In this document: in pieces, positions 46,713 to 56,688 of the stretch
Position numbering within the stretch: the stretch's first letter is position 1
Layout of the letters: each line of letters starts with the position of its first letter
Source: Rickettsia typhi
GTDB lineage: Bacteria; Pseudomonadota; Alphaproteobacteria; Rickettsiales; Deianiraeaceae
Reading direction: 5' to 3'
NCBI GenBank assembly: GCA_945881985.1
Contig: CAMCVL010000007.1
Span: 1 to 64,000 of the forward strand
DNA length: 64,000 nt
Position numbers and translations under genes: made by a program
Notes under the pieces: model-generated
The model's database searches: none
What the model saw: only the letters and a program-made list of their open reading frames with translations
What the model was told of the DNA's origin: nothing

Positions 46713-49013
46713 TTACAAACTTTCCAAAAAGTCTTTACGGATGCTACGCTTTTGACCGTCGTTGTCAAAGATTACTTCATAAAACAATCCGTCCAATTTT
46801 ACAACCTTGCCGGCACCAAAAATTTTGTGACTTACGCCGCTACCAATTGCAAGATTTTTTGTAAAGCCTTGGTTTAGCCTTACTGCCCTTTTTGGGTTTG
46901 GACTATAACCTGAGTTTTTAACCTTTACTTTTACCGAGCCATCCTCATCTTCGTAGCTAGATTTTGGCTTTTTTTGATTAAATAGCGGAGAGAATTCCTG
47001 ACGCAAAAATTCAAATGACTGATTTTGCACGGCCGTAATTTCGTCAATAAACCTAGACCTTGTAGTTGGCACTAAGGAACCTGCAAAAAATCTATGCTTA
47101 GAAAATGTCAAATACAAATAACGCATAGCTCTTGTAAGGGCAACATAGCCAAGCCTGCGTTCCTCTTCAACACTGCCATCTTTGGACTCGTCAATAGACC
47201 TTTGATTAGGAAAGATTCCATCTTCTAAAAACGGCACAAAAACAGCCTCAAATTCCAAACCTTTGGAGGCGTGCACGGTCATTATAGATATAGATTCTTT
47301 TGTAATCTCGCCTTCTTTGGTTAAAATCTCATCCGTAGCAAGGCTTGAGTATTCCAAAAACGCATCTATAGAACTAAAATCGGACAAAAGACGGGAAAGC
47401 TCACTTAAGTTTTCCATCTTTGTCTCGCACTCTCTTGTGTCCTCGCTTTCGGAGCGTAAAAAGTCTTCGTAGTTAATATCGTTCATTATCTCCTCGGCTA
47501 AAAAGTCAAGCCTAATATTTTGAGTGTTGACAATGTTTTGCCATTTTACAAGCTGTTTATAAAATTGACTTACGGCCTCCTTAGCCTTTGACACAAGCCT
47601 TAAGTTTAGGTTAGTGCCCGAGAAAAACCCATCCTCTGAGATTATCTTGAGAGTTTCGGTTATGCCAAGTCCGTTTTCGGCAGCAAAGGACTCTACCTTG
47701 TCCAAGTTAGTCTCGCCAATACCCCTCTTTGGGTTTAATATAGCCCTTTTAAGGGAGATGAAATCCATGTCGTTGCCCAAGACTCTAAGGTAGGACACTA
47801 TATCTTTTACTTCCTTTCTTTCGTAAAACCTAAGCCCGCCAACAATTTTGTAGGATATGTTGGATTTTATTAAACTCTCCTCCAAATAACGCGAGAGTGC
47901 TGAGGAACGAAGCAATATTGCAATCTTGGAAAGAGGCACATTGTTAATTTGATTTAAGTGCATTATTTGGTTGATTATAAAGGTAACCTCGTTTCGCTCG
48001 TCAATGTGCTGGCGGATAATGACAGGCTTATCAGTTTTTTTTGTGGAAACAAGATTTTTACCAAGCCTGTTAGAATTATTACTAATTAAAACATTGGCAC
48101 AATCAAGTATGCTTGGGGTTGAGCGGTAGTTTTCCTCAAGCCTTATAGTTTTTGCGCCTTTAAATTCCTTTGAAAACCTCAAGATGTTTTCAATATCAGC
48201 ACCTCGCCAGCCGTAAATGGACTGGTCATCATCGCCTACAACGCAAATATTTGAATTTTTACCCGCTAAAAGCTTGATAAGTTTGTATTGAATTGTGTTT
48301 GTGTCCTGATACTCGTCCACCATTATATATTTATATTTTTGCTGGTAGTAGTCCAGTATCAGCTCGTTATTTTGTAGCATTTTAACGGCTTTAAGTAGTA
48401 AGTCGTCAAAGTCTAAGGCATTTAAAGCTTTAAGCTTTTTGTTATACTCGCTAAACAAAACATTAAGCTCAGCACCACGCATTGCCTCTGGCACAAATTT
48501 TGCCTTTGAAAAGTCCTCCGTGTCAGCATCTTTTGCCTTTGAAATAATTGAGGCTAAGTTTTTAACGGGGTAAGTCTTGGTGCAAATACCAAGGTCTTTT
48601 GCTATTGCTTTTATTACATCTCTTTGATCTTGTGCGTCAATTACCACAAAGTTTTTATCCATGCCAATTGCCGAGTGATTAAATCTTAGCATTTTAAGAC
48701 AGATGGAGTGAAAGGTGCCTATGTTGACATCTATGCCATTTTCGGCGGTTTTACAGATTCTTTCGCGCATTTCGTTTGCAGCCTTGTTTGTAAAGGTTAT
48801 TGCTAAAATTTGCTGGGGTTTTGCAAAGCCAGATGCTATAATATAAGCAATTTTTTTGGTAATTGTATTTGTTTTGCCAGTGCCAGCACCTGCAAGTATC
48901 AATAAGGGTGTGTTGTTAATAACTACCGCCTCTCTTTGGTTTTTGTTAAGACTTGCCAAGATATTGTCTGTTAAGTCTAGGTCTCTTACTTCAAGCTCAA
49001 GTTCAAGTTCCAT
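46713..49013 (-). CDS. uvrD: UvrD/PcrA-type DNA helicase
   Basis: This SF1A 3'-5' helicase acts in repair and fork clearance. Motifs in order are LNKNQREAV (Q), GAGTGKT (I), FTNKAANEMRER (Ia), DEYQDTN (II), GDDDQSIYGWRGA (III), RLEENYRST (IV), IMTVHASKGLEFEAVFVP (V) and RRLGYVALTRAM (VI). At 766 residues it is of usual length. A C-terminal GVSHKIFGAGKVVKL element fits the UvrD/PcrA Tudor-like tail that binds RNA polymerase. The N-terminus has a short Glu-Leu repeat encoded by a 6-base microsatellite. Confidence 0.95.
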   Translation of the reverse strand: MELELELEVRDLDLTDNILASLNKNQREAVVINNTPLLILAGAGTGKTNTITKKIAYIIASGFAKPQQILAITFTNKAANEMRERICKTAENGIDVNIGTFHSICLKMLRFNHSAIGMDKNFVVIDAQDQRDVIKAIAKDLGICTKTYPVKNLASIISKAKDADTEDFSKAKFVPEAMRGAELNVLFSEYNKKLKALNALDFDDLLLKAVKMLQNNELILDYYQQKYKYIMVDEYQDTNTIQYKLIKLLAGKNSNICVVGDDDQSIYGWRGADIENILRFSKEFKGAKTIRLEENYRSTPSILDCANVLISNNSNRLGKNLVSTKKTDKPVIIRQHIDERNEVTFIINQIMHLNQINNVPLSKIAILLRSSALSRYLEESLIKSNISYKIVGGLRFYERKEVKDIVSYLRVLGNDMDFISLKRAILNPKRGIGETNLDKVESFAAENGLGITETLKIISEDGFFSGTNLNLRLVSKAKEAVSQFYKQLVKWQNIVNTQNIRLDFLAEEIMNDINYEDFLRSESEDTRECETKMENLSELSRLLSDFSSIDAFLEYSSLATDEILTKEGEITKESISIMTVHASKGLEFEAVFVPFLEDGIFPNQRSIDESKDGSVEEERRLGYVALTRAMRYLYLTFSKHRFFAGSLVPTTRSRFIDEITAVQNQSFEFLRQEFSPLFNQKKPKSSYEDEDGSVKVKVKNSGYSPNPKRAVRLNQGFTKNLAIGSGVSHKIFGAGKVVKLDGLFYEVIFDNDGQKRSIRKDFLESL

Positions 49014-49159
49014 TGTTTTTATTAATAATTGATGTGCCCAACAATCTTATCAAATGGGCTTACTTATAAAATGATAGAAGATGTTTTTCAATAGTCAATG
49101 ATTTTTTGATAGAGTAAAGCCAATCTTAGCCGATTATTCAATTTTATATGCTATTGTTT

Positions 49160-49735
49160 TTAGCTAATAATTTTACAAAGGCGTGCCTCAAATTGCCTTG
49201 TAGACTGCAATACATCAGCCTCGCTTTGCAGATTGCAACAATAGTGTATCTTGATAATTTTTAGTTCTTCGTCTATGCTATAAGTAATTGTTGATGGCGT
49301 TAAGGTAACCGAGACGGCAAAAATGTATAAATTGGATGGAATTTGCAAAAATTTACTATCTGCAAAACTATAGTACACAAAGCCGCTTTTTAGCTTGCCA
49401 CGCGTCTTGTAAAAATCGCAACAAAGCTTAAAGCTTGATATTATCATCTCTTTTAGCATAAAAACTACATAGTTAAGCAAGGTAAAAAAGCGTACAAATA
49501 CAAGCCTGCGGTTGCGAAGCTTCCATGCAGTTTTTTTTAAAGCTATGTTTTTGCCCCCCGATGGATTGAGGCTTGCTAGGTAGTCTTTATATAGCAGGCT
49601 TTCAAGGTAATAAAATATAGCAAGGCTTGCAAGGCAAGAGCCTGTTAAAAACACCAAGCCAGCACCATGCAGGCTGCCACTTGCAAAAATTGCAAAAAAG
49701 AGTGCTGATATTAAAAAAACTTCGGCAAAAAACAT
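49160..49735 (-). CDS. mnhE: MnhE/MrpE-like cation antiporter subunit
   Basis: The 191-residue protein has two or three N-terminal hydrophobic segments and a C-terminal part reading YIFAVSVTLTPSTITYSI, followed by KIHYCCNLQ. The family block is S-I-T-L-T-P-G-T with a following V-H. In Mrp/Mnh antiporters subunit E works with subunits A, B, C, D, F and G to exchange Na+ or K+ for protons; none of those genes is adjacent here. It starts 32 bases after the tatD stop. Confidence 0.72.
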   Translation of the reverse strand: MFFAEVFLISALFFAIFASGSLHGAGLVFLTGSCLASLAIFYYLESLLYKDYLASLNPSGGKNIALKKTAWKLRNRRLVFVRFFTLLNYVVFMLKEMIISSFKLCCDFYKTRGKLKSGFVYYSFADSKFLQIPSNLYIFAVSVTLTPSTITYSIDEELKIIKIHYCCNLQSEADVLQSTRQFEARLCKIIS

Positions 49736-49767
49736 TCTTTAAGAAAAAAATTTCAAAATTGTAATTA

Positions 49768-50544
49768 TTATATTTTTAAATTAAAAGCATCTTTAGAATT
49801 TTGATATATCTGTGCCGGCTGCACCTGTGCAAGCTTAACAACCTCGCTTAACACATAACTTACATATGATGGATGGTTTTGTTTGCCTCTGTGAGGGGTT
49901 GGAGCTAGAAAGGGGCTGTCGGTTTCAACCAACAATCTGTCCTTGCGTATTATTTTAACTGCATCTTGTAGCATTTTGCTGCTTTTAAAAGTTACAATGC
50001 CAGAAATTGACATATAACATCCAAGCTCGTTTAACGCCTGTGCCTCTTTAACGCCGCCGGTAAAGCAGTGTATAACAAATCTTAGGCTAGGATTTGCCTT
50101 AAGGCTCCGTGTGATAATTGCAATAGCATCATCCCAAGCGTCCCTAACATGCACCACAATTGCCAAGTTACAAGAGGACGCAAGCTCAATATGCTTTAAA
50201 AACTCCTCTTTTTGCAGCGTTTTGTAAGAGGCATCGTGGTAGTAGTCCAAGCCGGTTTCGCCTATTGCAACAATTTTATCTTTGTGTGCGGTGCAAATTG
50301 CCATTGCCTTTGTTATGTTAAGTGGTTGCTCGCTATGCACATTGCAGGGGTGGTTGCCAAGGCTGCAAAAAATGTTTTGCCTTGAGTTTGCTATTGCCAA
50401 AATTTTGTCAAACTCGCTAAGTTTTGTGCTTATTGTAATTAAGTGGCTTGTTTTAAACTCCATCTGGTTGCCTTCAAGGCACTCGGATGCAATAAGCAAA
50501 GGATCGTCAAAGTAATCCAAGTGGCAATGGGTGTCAATTAGCAT
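49768..50544 (-). CDS. tatD: TatD/YcfH family deoxyribonuclease
   Basis: This metal-dependent hydrolase has an amidohydrolase-type TIM barrel. Its motifs are MLIDTHCHLDYF, IGETGLDYYHD, VVHVRDAWDDA, FVIHCFTGG and VETDSPFLAPTPHRGKQNHP. Start at 50544 gives MLIDTHCH, matching YcfH; 50556 would add four residues. The family has 3'-5' exonuclease activity on DNA or RNA. Length (258) is normal. Confidence 0.93.
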   Translation of the reverse strand: MLIDTHCHLDYFDDPLLIASECLEGNQMEFKTSHLITISTKLSEFDKILAIANSRQNIFCSLGNHPCNVHSEQPLNITKAMAICTAHKDKIVAIGETGLDYYHDASYKTLQKEEFLKHIELASSCNLAIVVHVRDAWDDAIAIITRSLKANPSLRFVIHCFTGGVKEAQALNELGCYMSISGIVTFKSSKMLQDAVKIIRKDRLLVETDSPFLAPTPHRGKQNHPSYVSYVLSEVVKLAQVQPAQIYQNSKDAFNLKI

Positions 50545-50756
50545 ATCTTTAGGCATTAAATAAAGTAGTAAATATATTTTTAAGCCAAGCTAATACAAAT
50601 GCAAGTAAAATATCTTTCAGTCTGGGTTTTTGTTTGTTTTGTAAAAATTTTGCAAAGGTAAAAAAAATATTGCAAATAAAAATTAGTTTATTTAAAATTG
50701 ATAGCTTGCAATGTATTGTTTTGCAAGATTTAACAGGTATTTGTATTAATAGTTAT

Positions 50757-52106
50757 ATGTCTAAAGCGGATTACAACTTTATAAAGGACGAAAAAACATC
50801 CAAAGTAATTAAAATAACAATTTTGGCAGCAAGCGTTAACGAGTTATACGCAAGTGAATTTGCAAAAATTGCAAAAAACATCAACATCCCAGGGTTTAGA
50901 AAGGGCAATGTTCCTGCAAAGCTTGTTGAGGAAAAATACGGACAGGGCATTAGAGTTGACTGCTTTGAAAAACTTTTAAACAAGCAAATTGCCGAGATTG
51001 CAAAATCCTGCAACCTATCCCTTGCTACAAACCCTAATGCCGATTTTGACGCTGACAGCATCCTTCAAAACAAGGATGTTGAAGTTACTTTAACATTTAC
51101 CGTCTTTGACGAAATTCCTGATGTTAGCCTTGAAAATATTTTGGTTCACACATATAAAATTGAGCCTTCGGAGGACGATGTTAAAAAATCAATTCTTAGA
51201 TTTAGAGAGCAATATTTACAAAAGGAAGAGCCTGTGGAAGGCAGAGCTAGCCAAAGTGGCGACAGCGTAAATATTGATTTTAAAGGTATGATGGACGGCA
51301 TTGCTTTTGAAGGTGGAACCGCACAGGGGCACAAAATTGTAATAGGTTCAAAATCTTTTATTGATGGTTTTGAAGACCAGCTTATAGGTAGAATGCCAGG
51401 GGAGACATTTGAGGTTCATGTTACCTTTCCTCAAAATTATGGGCAAAAAAATCTTGCTGGTAAGCCTGCAGTTTTTGAGGTAAAACTTAACTCTATAGCA
51501 AGCATAACAACTGGCGAAATGACAGACGAAGCTCTTAAGCAATACACCAAACACCAAACAATTGAGGAATTTGAAAACGAGGTAAAGCAAAGTATTCAAA
51601 AGTATTACGATTCTTTAATTGCAGATTCCGTTGAGGATCATGTAAGCGACCTTTTGGCAGACGCCTTGGATTTTGAAATACCAAGTATTTTTGTAAGTAA
51701 AATTACTGAAGACAAAAAAGCTGAAACCATTAAACAAAATCAACTTTTACCGGAGGGCGAAAGAAAATCGGAGTTGGAGCTTGTTGCTGAGCTTGAAAAA
51801 TCTGCAAAAAAGGACATCATGCTTACTCTTTATTTGCAAAAATTTGCCGCACAAAATGTTGTAGCTCCAACAGACGAAGAGGTATATCGCTATTTAATGG
51901 AGGATGCTGCAAAAAAAGGTATATCACCTTTTGAGGTTTTTCAATATTATCAGGACCCAAAACATAAGGAAAATATCAAAAGAATGGTTCAGCAAAAAAG
52001 AATCTACGAAACACTATACTCAAAAATTACCAAAAAATACACAAACATTACAAGTGACAAATTGCAGGAGCTTGTCAGCTCTGGCAAGCCTTTAATTGTT
52101 GCTTAG
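50757..52106 (+). CDS. tig: Trigger factor
   Basis: This ribosome-bound chaperone has its ribosome-docking loop in GFRKGNVPAKLVEEKYG. The middle FKBP-type prolyl isomerase domain is seen in GDSVNIDFKGMMDGIAFEGG and SFIDGFEDQLIGRMPGE. The C-terminal helical arm follows. From ATG 50757 it has 449 residues, the normal length. An upstream in-frame start at 50634 would add an unsupported leader. clpP/clpX, usual neighbours of tig, are absent; ychF follows after 14 bases. Confidence 0.95.
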   Translation: MSKADYNFIKDEKTSKVIKITILAASVNELYASEFAKIAKNINIPGFRKGNVPAKLVEEKYGQGIRVDCFEKLLNKQIAEIAKSCNLSLATNPNADFDADSILQNKDVEVTLTFTVFDEIPDVSLENILVHTYKIEPSEDDVKKSILRFREQYLQKEEPVEGRASQSGDSVNIDFKGMMDGIAFEGGTAQGHKIVIGSKSFIDGFEDQLIGRMPGETFEVHVTFPQNYGQKNLAGKPAVFEVKLNSIASITTGEMTDEALKQYTKHQTIEEFENEVKQSIQKYYDSLIADSVEDHVSDLLADALDFEIPSIFVSKITEDKKAETIKQNQLLPEGERKSELELVAELEKSAKKDIMLTLYLQKFAAQNVVAPTDEEVYRYLMEDAAKKGISPFEVFQYYQDPKHKENIKRMVQQKRIYETLYSKITKKYTNITSDKLQELVSSGKPLIVA

Positions 52107-52120
52107 TTTGTTGCAAAGAT

Positions 52121-53224
52121 ATGTCGTTAAAGTGCGGAATAGTGGGTCTGCCAAATGTTGGCAAATCTACTCTTTTTAATGCAATCACAAAAACTCAGGC
52201 TGCTCAAGCTGCAAATTATCCATTTTGCACCATTGAGCCAAACTCTGGCAAGGTTGCAGTTAGCGACGAAAGGCTCACAAACTTAGCAAAAATTGCAGGT
52301 TCTGCCGAGATTATTCCAAATTTTATTGAAATTGTAGACATAGCAGGCCTTGTAAAGGGTGCAAGCAAGGGTGATGGGCTTGGCAACAAGTTTTTATCGC
52401 ATATTAGAGAGGTGGATGCTATCTTTCACCTTGTTAGATGCTTTGACGACAAAGATATTACCCATGTTGAGGGTACCGTTGACCCAGTGCGTGATGCCTC
52501 AATTATTAATACAGAGCTTTGTCTTGCGGACATTGAAAGCCTTGAAAAACAAGCTATCAAAATTGAAAAAAAACTAAAAACTGACAAAAAAGCTGCTCAA
52601 GAACTTGATGTGCTAAACAGGCTAAAACTTGTTTTAAATCAAGGGCATATGGCAATCACCGCAACTGCTAAAATGACTAAGGAAGAGCTTGCCATAGCTC
52701 AATCCTTCCATCTAATTACCGCAAAACAGGTTATCTATGTTGCAAATGTTAGCGAGGGCGATGTTAAAAACGGCAATGCCTACAGCAAGGCTCTTGAGGG
52801 TTTTGCTTTGCAAAATGCTTCGCAGTTTGCGGTTATTTCTGTAAAAATAGAATCCGAAATTGCACAAATTGAGGACATTGAGGAAAGAAGCTTTTTTTTG
52901 AGTGAAATAGGTCTTGAACGATCCGGGCTTGACTCCCTTGCTCAAAAAGGCTTTGAAATTCTTAATCTTATAACATTTTTTACCATAGGACCAAAGGAGG
53001 CCCATGCTTGGACTCTTAAAAAGGGCTTACTTGCCCCTCAGGCCGCTGGCGTGATACACACAGATTTTGAAAAGGGCTTTATAAGGGCCGAGACAATATC
53101 TTATCAAGATTACATTAAATACGAGGGCGAGCTTAAAGCTAAGGAGGCTGGAAGATTACGCCTTGAAGGTGCCGATTATGAAGTGGAGGATGGTGATGTG
53201 TTTCACTTTAGATTTAATGTTTAA
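52121..53224 (+). CDS. ychF: Redox-regulated ATPase YchF/Obg-like
   Basis: The 367-residue P-loop protein has GLPNVGKSTLFNAIT (G1), YPFCTIEPNSG, VDIAGLVKGASKGDGLGNKFL (G3), the lack of a normal NKxD G4 (YVANVSEG), an internal coiled coil (~130-200) and a TGS domain (LLAPQAAGVIHTDFEKGFI). It binds ATP more than GTP and associates with ribosomes. It starts behind TTTGTTGCAAAGAT, the same leader as the small gene at 22051. Confidence 0.96.
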   Translation: MSLKCGIVGLPNVGKSTLFNAITKTQAAQAANYPFCTIEPNSGKVAVSDERLTNLAKIAGSAEIIPNFIEIVDIAGLVKGASKGDGLGNKFLSHIREVDAIFHLVRCFDDKDITHVEGTVDPVRDASIINTELCLADIESLEKQAIKIEKKLKTDKKAAQELDVLNRLKLVLNQGHMAITATAKMTKEELAIAQSFHLITAKQVIYVANVSEGDVKNGNAYSKALEGFALQNASQFAVISVKIESEIAQIEDIEERSFFLSEIGLERSGLDSLAQKGFEILNLITFFTIGPKEAHAWTLKKGLLAPQAAGVIHTDFEKGFIRAETISYQDYIKYEGELKAKEAGRLRLEGADYEVEDGDVFHFRFNV

Positions 53225-53264
53225 CTAATCTTTTTAAGTGCAAATTTGTCATTTAAAAACAAAG

Positions 53265-53427
53265 CTCCCCCGCCCACAGGCTAAAGCCTAGCTTCCTCCC
53301 TTGTTAGGGGAGGTTTTATTTGCACTATAACCCCTCCCCTTTAAGGGAGACCCTCAGATAACTCCTCCCCTTTAAGGGATGGCCTCAGATAACCCCTCCC
53401 CTTTTAGGGGAGGTTGGGTGGGGTATT
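53265..53427 (+). repeat. GC-rich composite repeat, copy R4
   Basis: Units in order are AGCTCCCCCGCCCACAGGCTAAAGCCTAGC (palindromic), CCTCCC...AGGGGAGG, TTATTTGCACTATAACCCC, two GACCCTCAGATAACTCC-type units and the terminal AGGGGAGGTTGGGTGGGGTATT. Nearly the same order is repeated in R5. It lies 3' of ychF. The remaining gap to nrdA (53428-53678) is AT-rich and shows no gene. Confidence 0.9.
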
Positions 53428-53678
53428 TGAGTTGAAATAAGTTGAAATAATTTTATAATGGTTGGATTGTGTTAAGCAAGGGCAATCTAAAGCTTGCTAG
53501 TATTGAATGCAATCTTTGCAAGAAAAAAATACAAAAAAAATTGTTGCAAAGATAAAATTTTAGGTTTTTTCTATATCTTCAACTTCATCGTAAGTTTTTA
53601 AAGGGTAGGCATGTTTTGCCTTATTTGCCAAGTTGATATTGGCTTTAAAATTGTTTTGTATTTTTTGTTTATGTTTGC

Positions 53679-55481
53679 ATGTCTACCTATATAGATTACT
53701 CAAAAAACGACAATCTAACCAGCTTTGGCAAAACAACTCTATCGGAGCGTTATTTGCTTAAAGGGGAGGATTTTCAGGATTTATTTTGGCGTGTTGCATC
53801 CTATTATGCAGACGATCAAGAGCATGCAAAAAGAATGTATGATTATATTTCAAACCTTTGGTTTATGCCGGCAACGCCAGTGCTTTCAAACGGGGGTACC
53901 ACAAGGGGTTTGCCAATATCTTGTTTTTTAAACGAGGTGCAGGATAGTATTGAAAGCATTAAGGATTTGTATTCCGAAAATATCGCATTAGCATCAAACG
54001 GCGGAGGCATTGGTAGCTACTGGGGCGGCGTGAGGTCAATAGGCGAGCCGATTGCAAACAAGGGCACAAGCTCTGGCATTATGCCTTTTTTAAAGGTGAT
54101 GGACTCAATGACGATTGCAATTTCTCAGGGTAGTGTAAGGCGTGGTAGTGCGGCAATTTACTTAAACGACAATCACCCCGAAATTGAAGAATTTGTGGAT
54201 GTAAGACGCCCAATTGGCGACTCCAATAGAAGGTGCCTTAACCTGCACCACGGCGTTGCAATAAGTGATGAATTTATGGAGGCCGTTGACCTAGGCAAAA
54301 GCTGGCAGCTTAAAAGCCCAGCATCTGGCAAAATTTTAAGCGAGGTTTCGGCCCGTGAGCTTTGGATAAAAATGCTTACCGCAAGGGTTGAAACCGGTGA
54401 GCCTTATCTATTGTTTATCGACACCGTCAACAAGCACCTGCCAGCTCACCAAACAAAACTTGGGCTTAAAGTTAAGACATCAAATCTTTGCTCCGAGATT
54501 ACCTTGCCTACGGGCATTGACCACCTTGGCGCCGAAAGAACCGCAGTTTGCTGTCTCTCATCACTTAACCTAGAATACTACAAGGACTGGGAGGGCAACA
54601 AGGACATAATACCAGATGTTATGAGGTTTTTGGACAATGTGCTTGAAGACTTTATCACCAAAGCACCAAGCTCAATGCAAAGGGCAAAATACTCTGCAAT
54701 GCGTGAACGCAGCGTGGGGCTTGGCGTGATGGGGTTTCACTCTTTTTTGCAATCGCAAAAGGTTGCCTTTGAGGGCGTGATGGCTAAGTCTTGGAACAAA
54801 AGAATTTTTAGCCATATCAAGGAAGAATGCGACAAGGCGTCAAGAGACATTGCAAAACAAAGAGGTGCCTGCCCGGACGCTAAGGATGCTGGGTTTGAAG
54901 AGAGATTTTCAAACAAAATTGCCATAGCTCCAACGGCAAGCATATCAAACATCTGCGGCGAAAGTAGCCCCGGCATAGAGCCATATGCAGCAAATGTTTT
55001 TACGCAAAAAACGCTCAGCGGCTCCTTTGTTGTTAAAAACAAGCATCTTAAAAAGCTTCTTGCCGAAAAATCCAAAGACAACTCAGAAGTATGGTCCAGC
55101 ATAGCGGTAAGCGACGGCTCGGTGCAACATCTGGACTTTTTAACCCCAGAGGAAAAGGCAGTTTTTAAAACCGCCTTTGAGCTCAATCAAGCTTGGATAG
55201 TGGAGCACGCAGCGGACAGAACCCCTTTTGTTTGCCAAGCACAATCCACAAACCTGTTTTTTGCGGGTAATGTATCCAAAAAAACCCTCCACACAATACA
55301 CTTTGACGCATGGAAGAAGGGCGTAAAAAGCCTTTACTACTGCCGCAGCAGGTCAGTACAAAGGGCGGACAAGGTCTCAAACCCAGTATTAACCGGTGCA
55401 ATTAAAATTGACACTGCAAAAAACGAGCCCCCAGCCCCAGCAACCAGCAGCCTCTACGACGAGTGCCTAGCGTGCCAGTAG
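53679..55481 (+). CDS. nrdA: Ribonucleotide reductase alpha subunit (short class I/II-like NrdA form)
   Basis: This enzyme makes deoxyribonucleotides. The 600-residue chain has the catalytic residues: Cys in GLPISCFLN, the N-x-Cys-x-Glu pattern in SNLCSEI, a Cys pair in CCLSSLNL, and tyrosines in SLYYCRSRS. The C-terminal ECLACQ holds the Cys pair used to re-reduce the active site. An N-terminal ATP-cone is missing, so the usual dATP brake may be absent. This compact form resembles rickettsial NrdA. nrdB is not in the window. The gene starts after repeat R4 and 250 bases of AT-rich DNA. Confidence 0.93.
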   Translation: MSTYIDYSKNDNLTSFGKTTLSERYLLKGEDFQDLFWRVASYYADDQEHAKRMYDYISNLWFMPATPVLSNGGTTRGLPISCFLNEVQDSIESIKDLYSENIALASNGGGIGSYWGGVRSIGEPIANKGTSSGIMPFLKVMDSMTIAISQGSVRRGSAAIYLNDNHPEIEEFVDVRRPIGDSNRRCLNLHHGVAISDEFMEAVDLGKSWQLKSPASGKILSEVSARELWIKMLTARVETGEPYLLFIDTVNKHLPAHQTKLGLKVKTSNLCSEITLPTGIDHLGAERTAVCCLSSLNLEYYKDWEGNKDIIPDVMRFLDNVLEDFITKAPSSMQRAKYSAMRERSVGLGVMGFHSFLQSQKVAFEGVMAKSWNKRIFSHIKEECDKASRDIAKQRGACPDAKDAGFEERFSNKIAIAPTASISNICGESSPGIEPYAANVFTQKTLSGSFVVKNKHLKKLLAEKSKDNSEVWSSIAVSDGSVQHLDFLTPEEKAVFKTAFELNQAWIVEHAADRTPFVCQAQSTNLFFAGNVSKKTLHTIHFDAWKKGVKSLYYCRSRSVQRADKVSNPVLTGAIKIDTAKNEPPAPATSSLYDECLACQ

Positions 55482-55525
55482 TGGGTGGTGAGTGATTTTG
55501 TTAAAGTTATTAATTTAATTTTATA

Positions 55526-56629
55526 ATGGAAGATGTAATAAATCAAAATATAAAAACAACGCTATATCAAAGAATTACCAATCCATTTTTTGTAACATTT
55601 TTTACATGGTGGTTAATTTTAAACTTTGATTTTATTTTAATAATAACTGGCAATACCGAAACTCTGGAATTTTTGCGTAATTATTACGGATACACGCAAT
55701 GTTCGAATGCTAAATTTTCTTCATTTTTATGTTTTTGTCCTTGGATAGATAGTAAGCTTAATTATGTATTTTACTATCTCTGTTACGACATTCTTTTTCC
55801 AGTTGTAATGACTTTTGCCGCAATATATTTATTACCTATATTGACTACTCCAATTTACAAAAAAAATGCAAAAGAAGTTGCAAAGTTAAAATCTATAAAA
55901 ATAGGCTATGAAAATCGTCATCCACTTTACTACATGGATCTAATAATGAAAGAAAAATCCATAGACGATTTTATTGAATTTTATAGTGAATATTTGAAAT
56001 TTGCAGTAACCGAACATAGCGACAATTTTACTCAAGAGTTTAAAGATAAAATTAACGAAAAGTTATCTAATCCGAGTTTTTGTGAGCTTTTGAAAATTTA
56101 TAATCTGGGTGTTGTTAAAAAGATACAATATAACATGAATGGCAATATAGTTCAATGCGATAGTATTAGACTTGACACAAATGTTTGCAATGAACTTTAT
56201 AAGGAATATAAACTACGTAAGCCAGACTTAAAAGATGATAAATATAAAAGTGATAGATCTACATATGACTCAAGACAGGAATTTGGTGAATTTTCAACGC
56301 AGTTTAATCCATTTTCGCTTTCAATCTATCAAGAGGTTTTAACTGATATAGAAATTAAAGCACCAAGTTTTAATTTTGATAATGGAAAAAATTGGGTTTT
56401 TACATATACCGGCATAGATATAACTCCGGATTATAGCGATGCAATTAAAGAAAGATTAAAGCAATTGGCGGAGAAAGGTCTGTCAAAAGGATCTCGTTTG
56501 CCTGTTAGGTTAAGAATTGATTTTGCAACGGATAATGATGGCAGAAAAATCAACAAAACCGAAAGATATACAATACTTGAAATAACCGGCGAGCTTAAAA
56601 AACCCATAGAGAACGCGTCACTATTTTAA
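55526..56629 (+). CDS. AT-rich membrane protein of unknown function
   Basis: The 367-residue product has two membrane segments (about residues 21-43, FFVTFFTWWLILNFDFILII, and 85-108, ILFPVVMTFAAIYLLPIL). An RITNPFFVTFFTWWLILNFDF motif is similar to the N-terminal 2TM module seen in some bacterial membrane-linked effectors. A ~230-residue cytoplasmic part follows with a mixed alpha/beta look (FTYTGIDITPDYSDAIKE, VRLRIDFATDND). No function was recognised. Its codons are more AT-rich than nrdA next door, suggesting recent acquisition. Confidence 0.6.
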   Translation: MEDVINQNIKTTLYQRITNPFFVTFFTWWLILNFDFILIITGNTETLEFLRNYYGYTQCSNAKFSSFLCFCPWIDSKLNYVFYYLCYDILFPVVMTFAAIYLLPILTTPIYKKNAKEVAKLKSIKIGYENRHPLYYMDLIMKEKSIDDFIEFYSEYLKFAVTEHSDNFTQEFKDKINEKLSNPSFCELLKIYNLGVVKKIQYNMNGNIVQCDSIRLDTNVCNELYKEYKLRKPDLKDDKYKSDRSTYDSRQEFGEFSTQFNPFSLSIYQEVLTDIEIKAPSFNFDNGKNWVFTYTGIDITPDYSDAIKERLKQLAEKGLSKGSRLPVRLRIDFATDNDGRKINKTERYTILEITGELKKPIENASLF

Positions 56630-56688
56630 ATAATAAAGTCTAATAATCCCTCCTCTCTGCAATTCTAGCCAGCCCGCCTCCCCCCCTT

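Noticed and set aside
53561-53670. Minus-strand fragment ending AKHAYPLKTYDEVEDIEKT before nrdA
   Set aside because: It has no start codon after the preceding in-frame stop and no recognised homology; could be chance or a decayed gene end.
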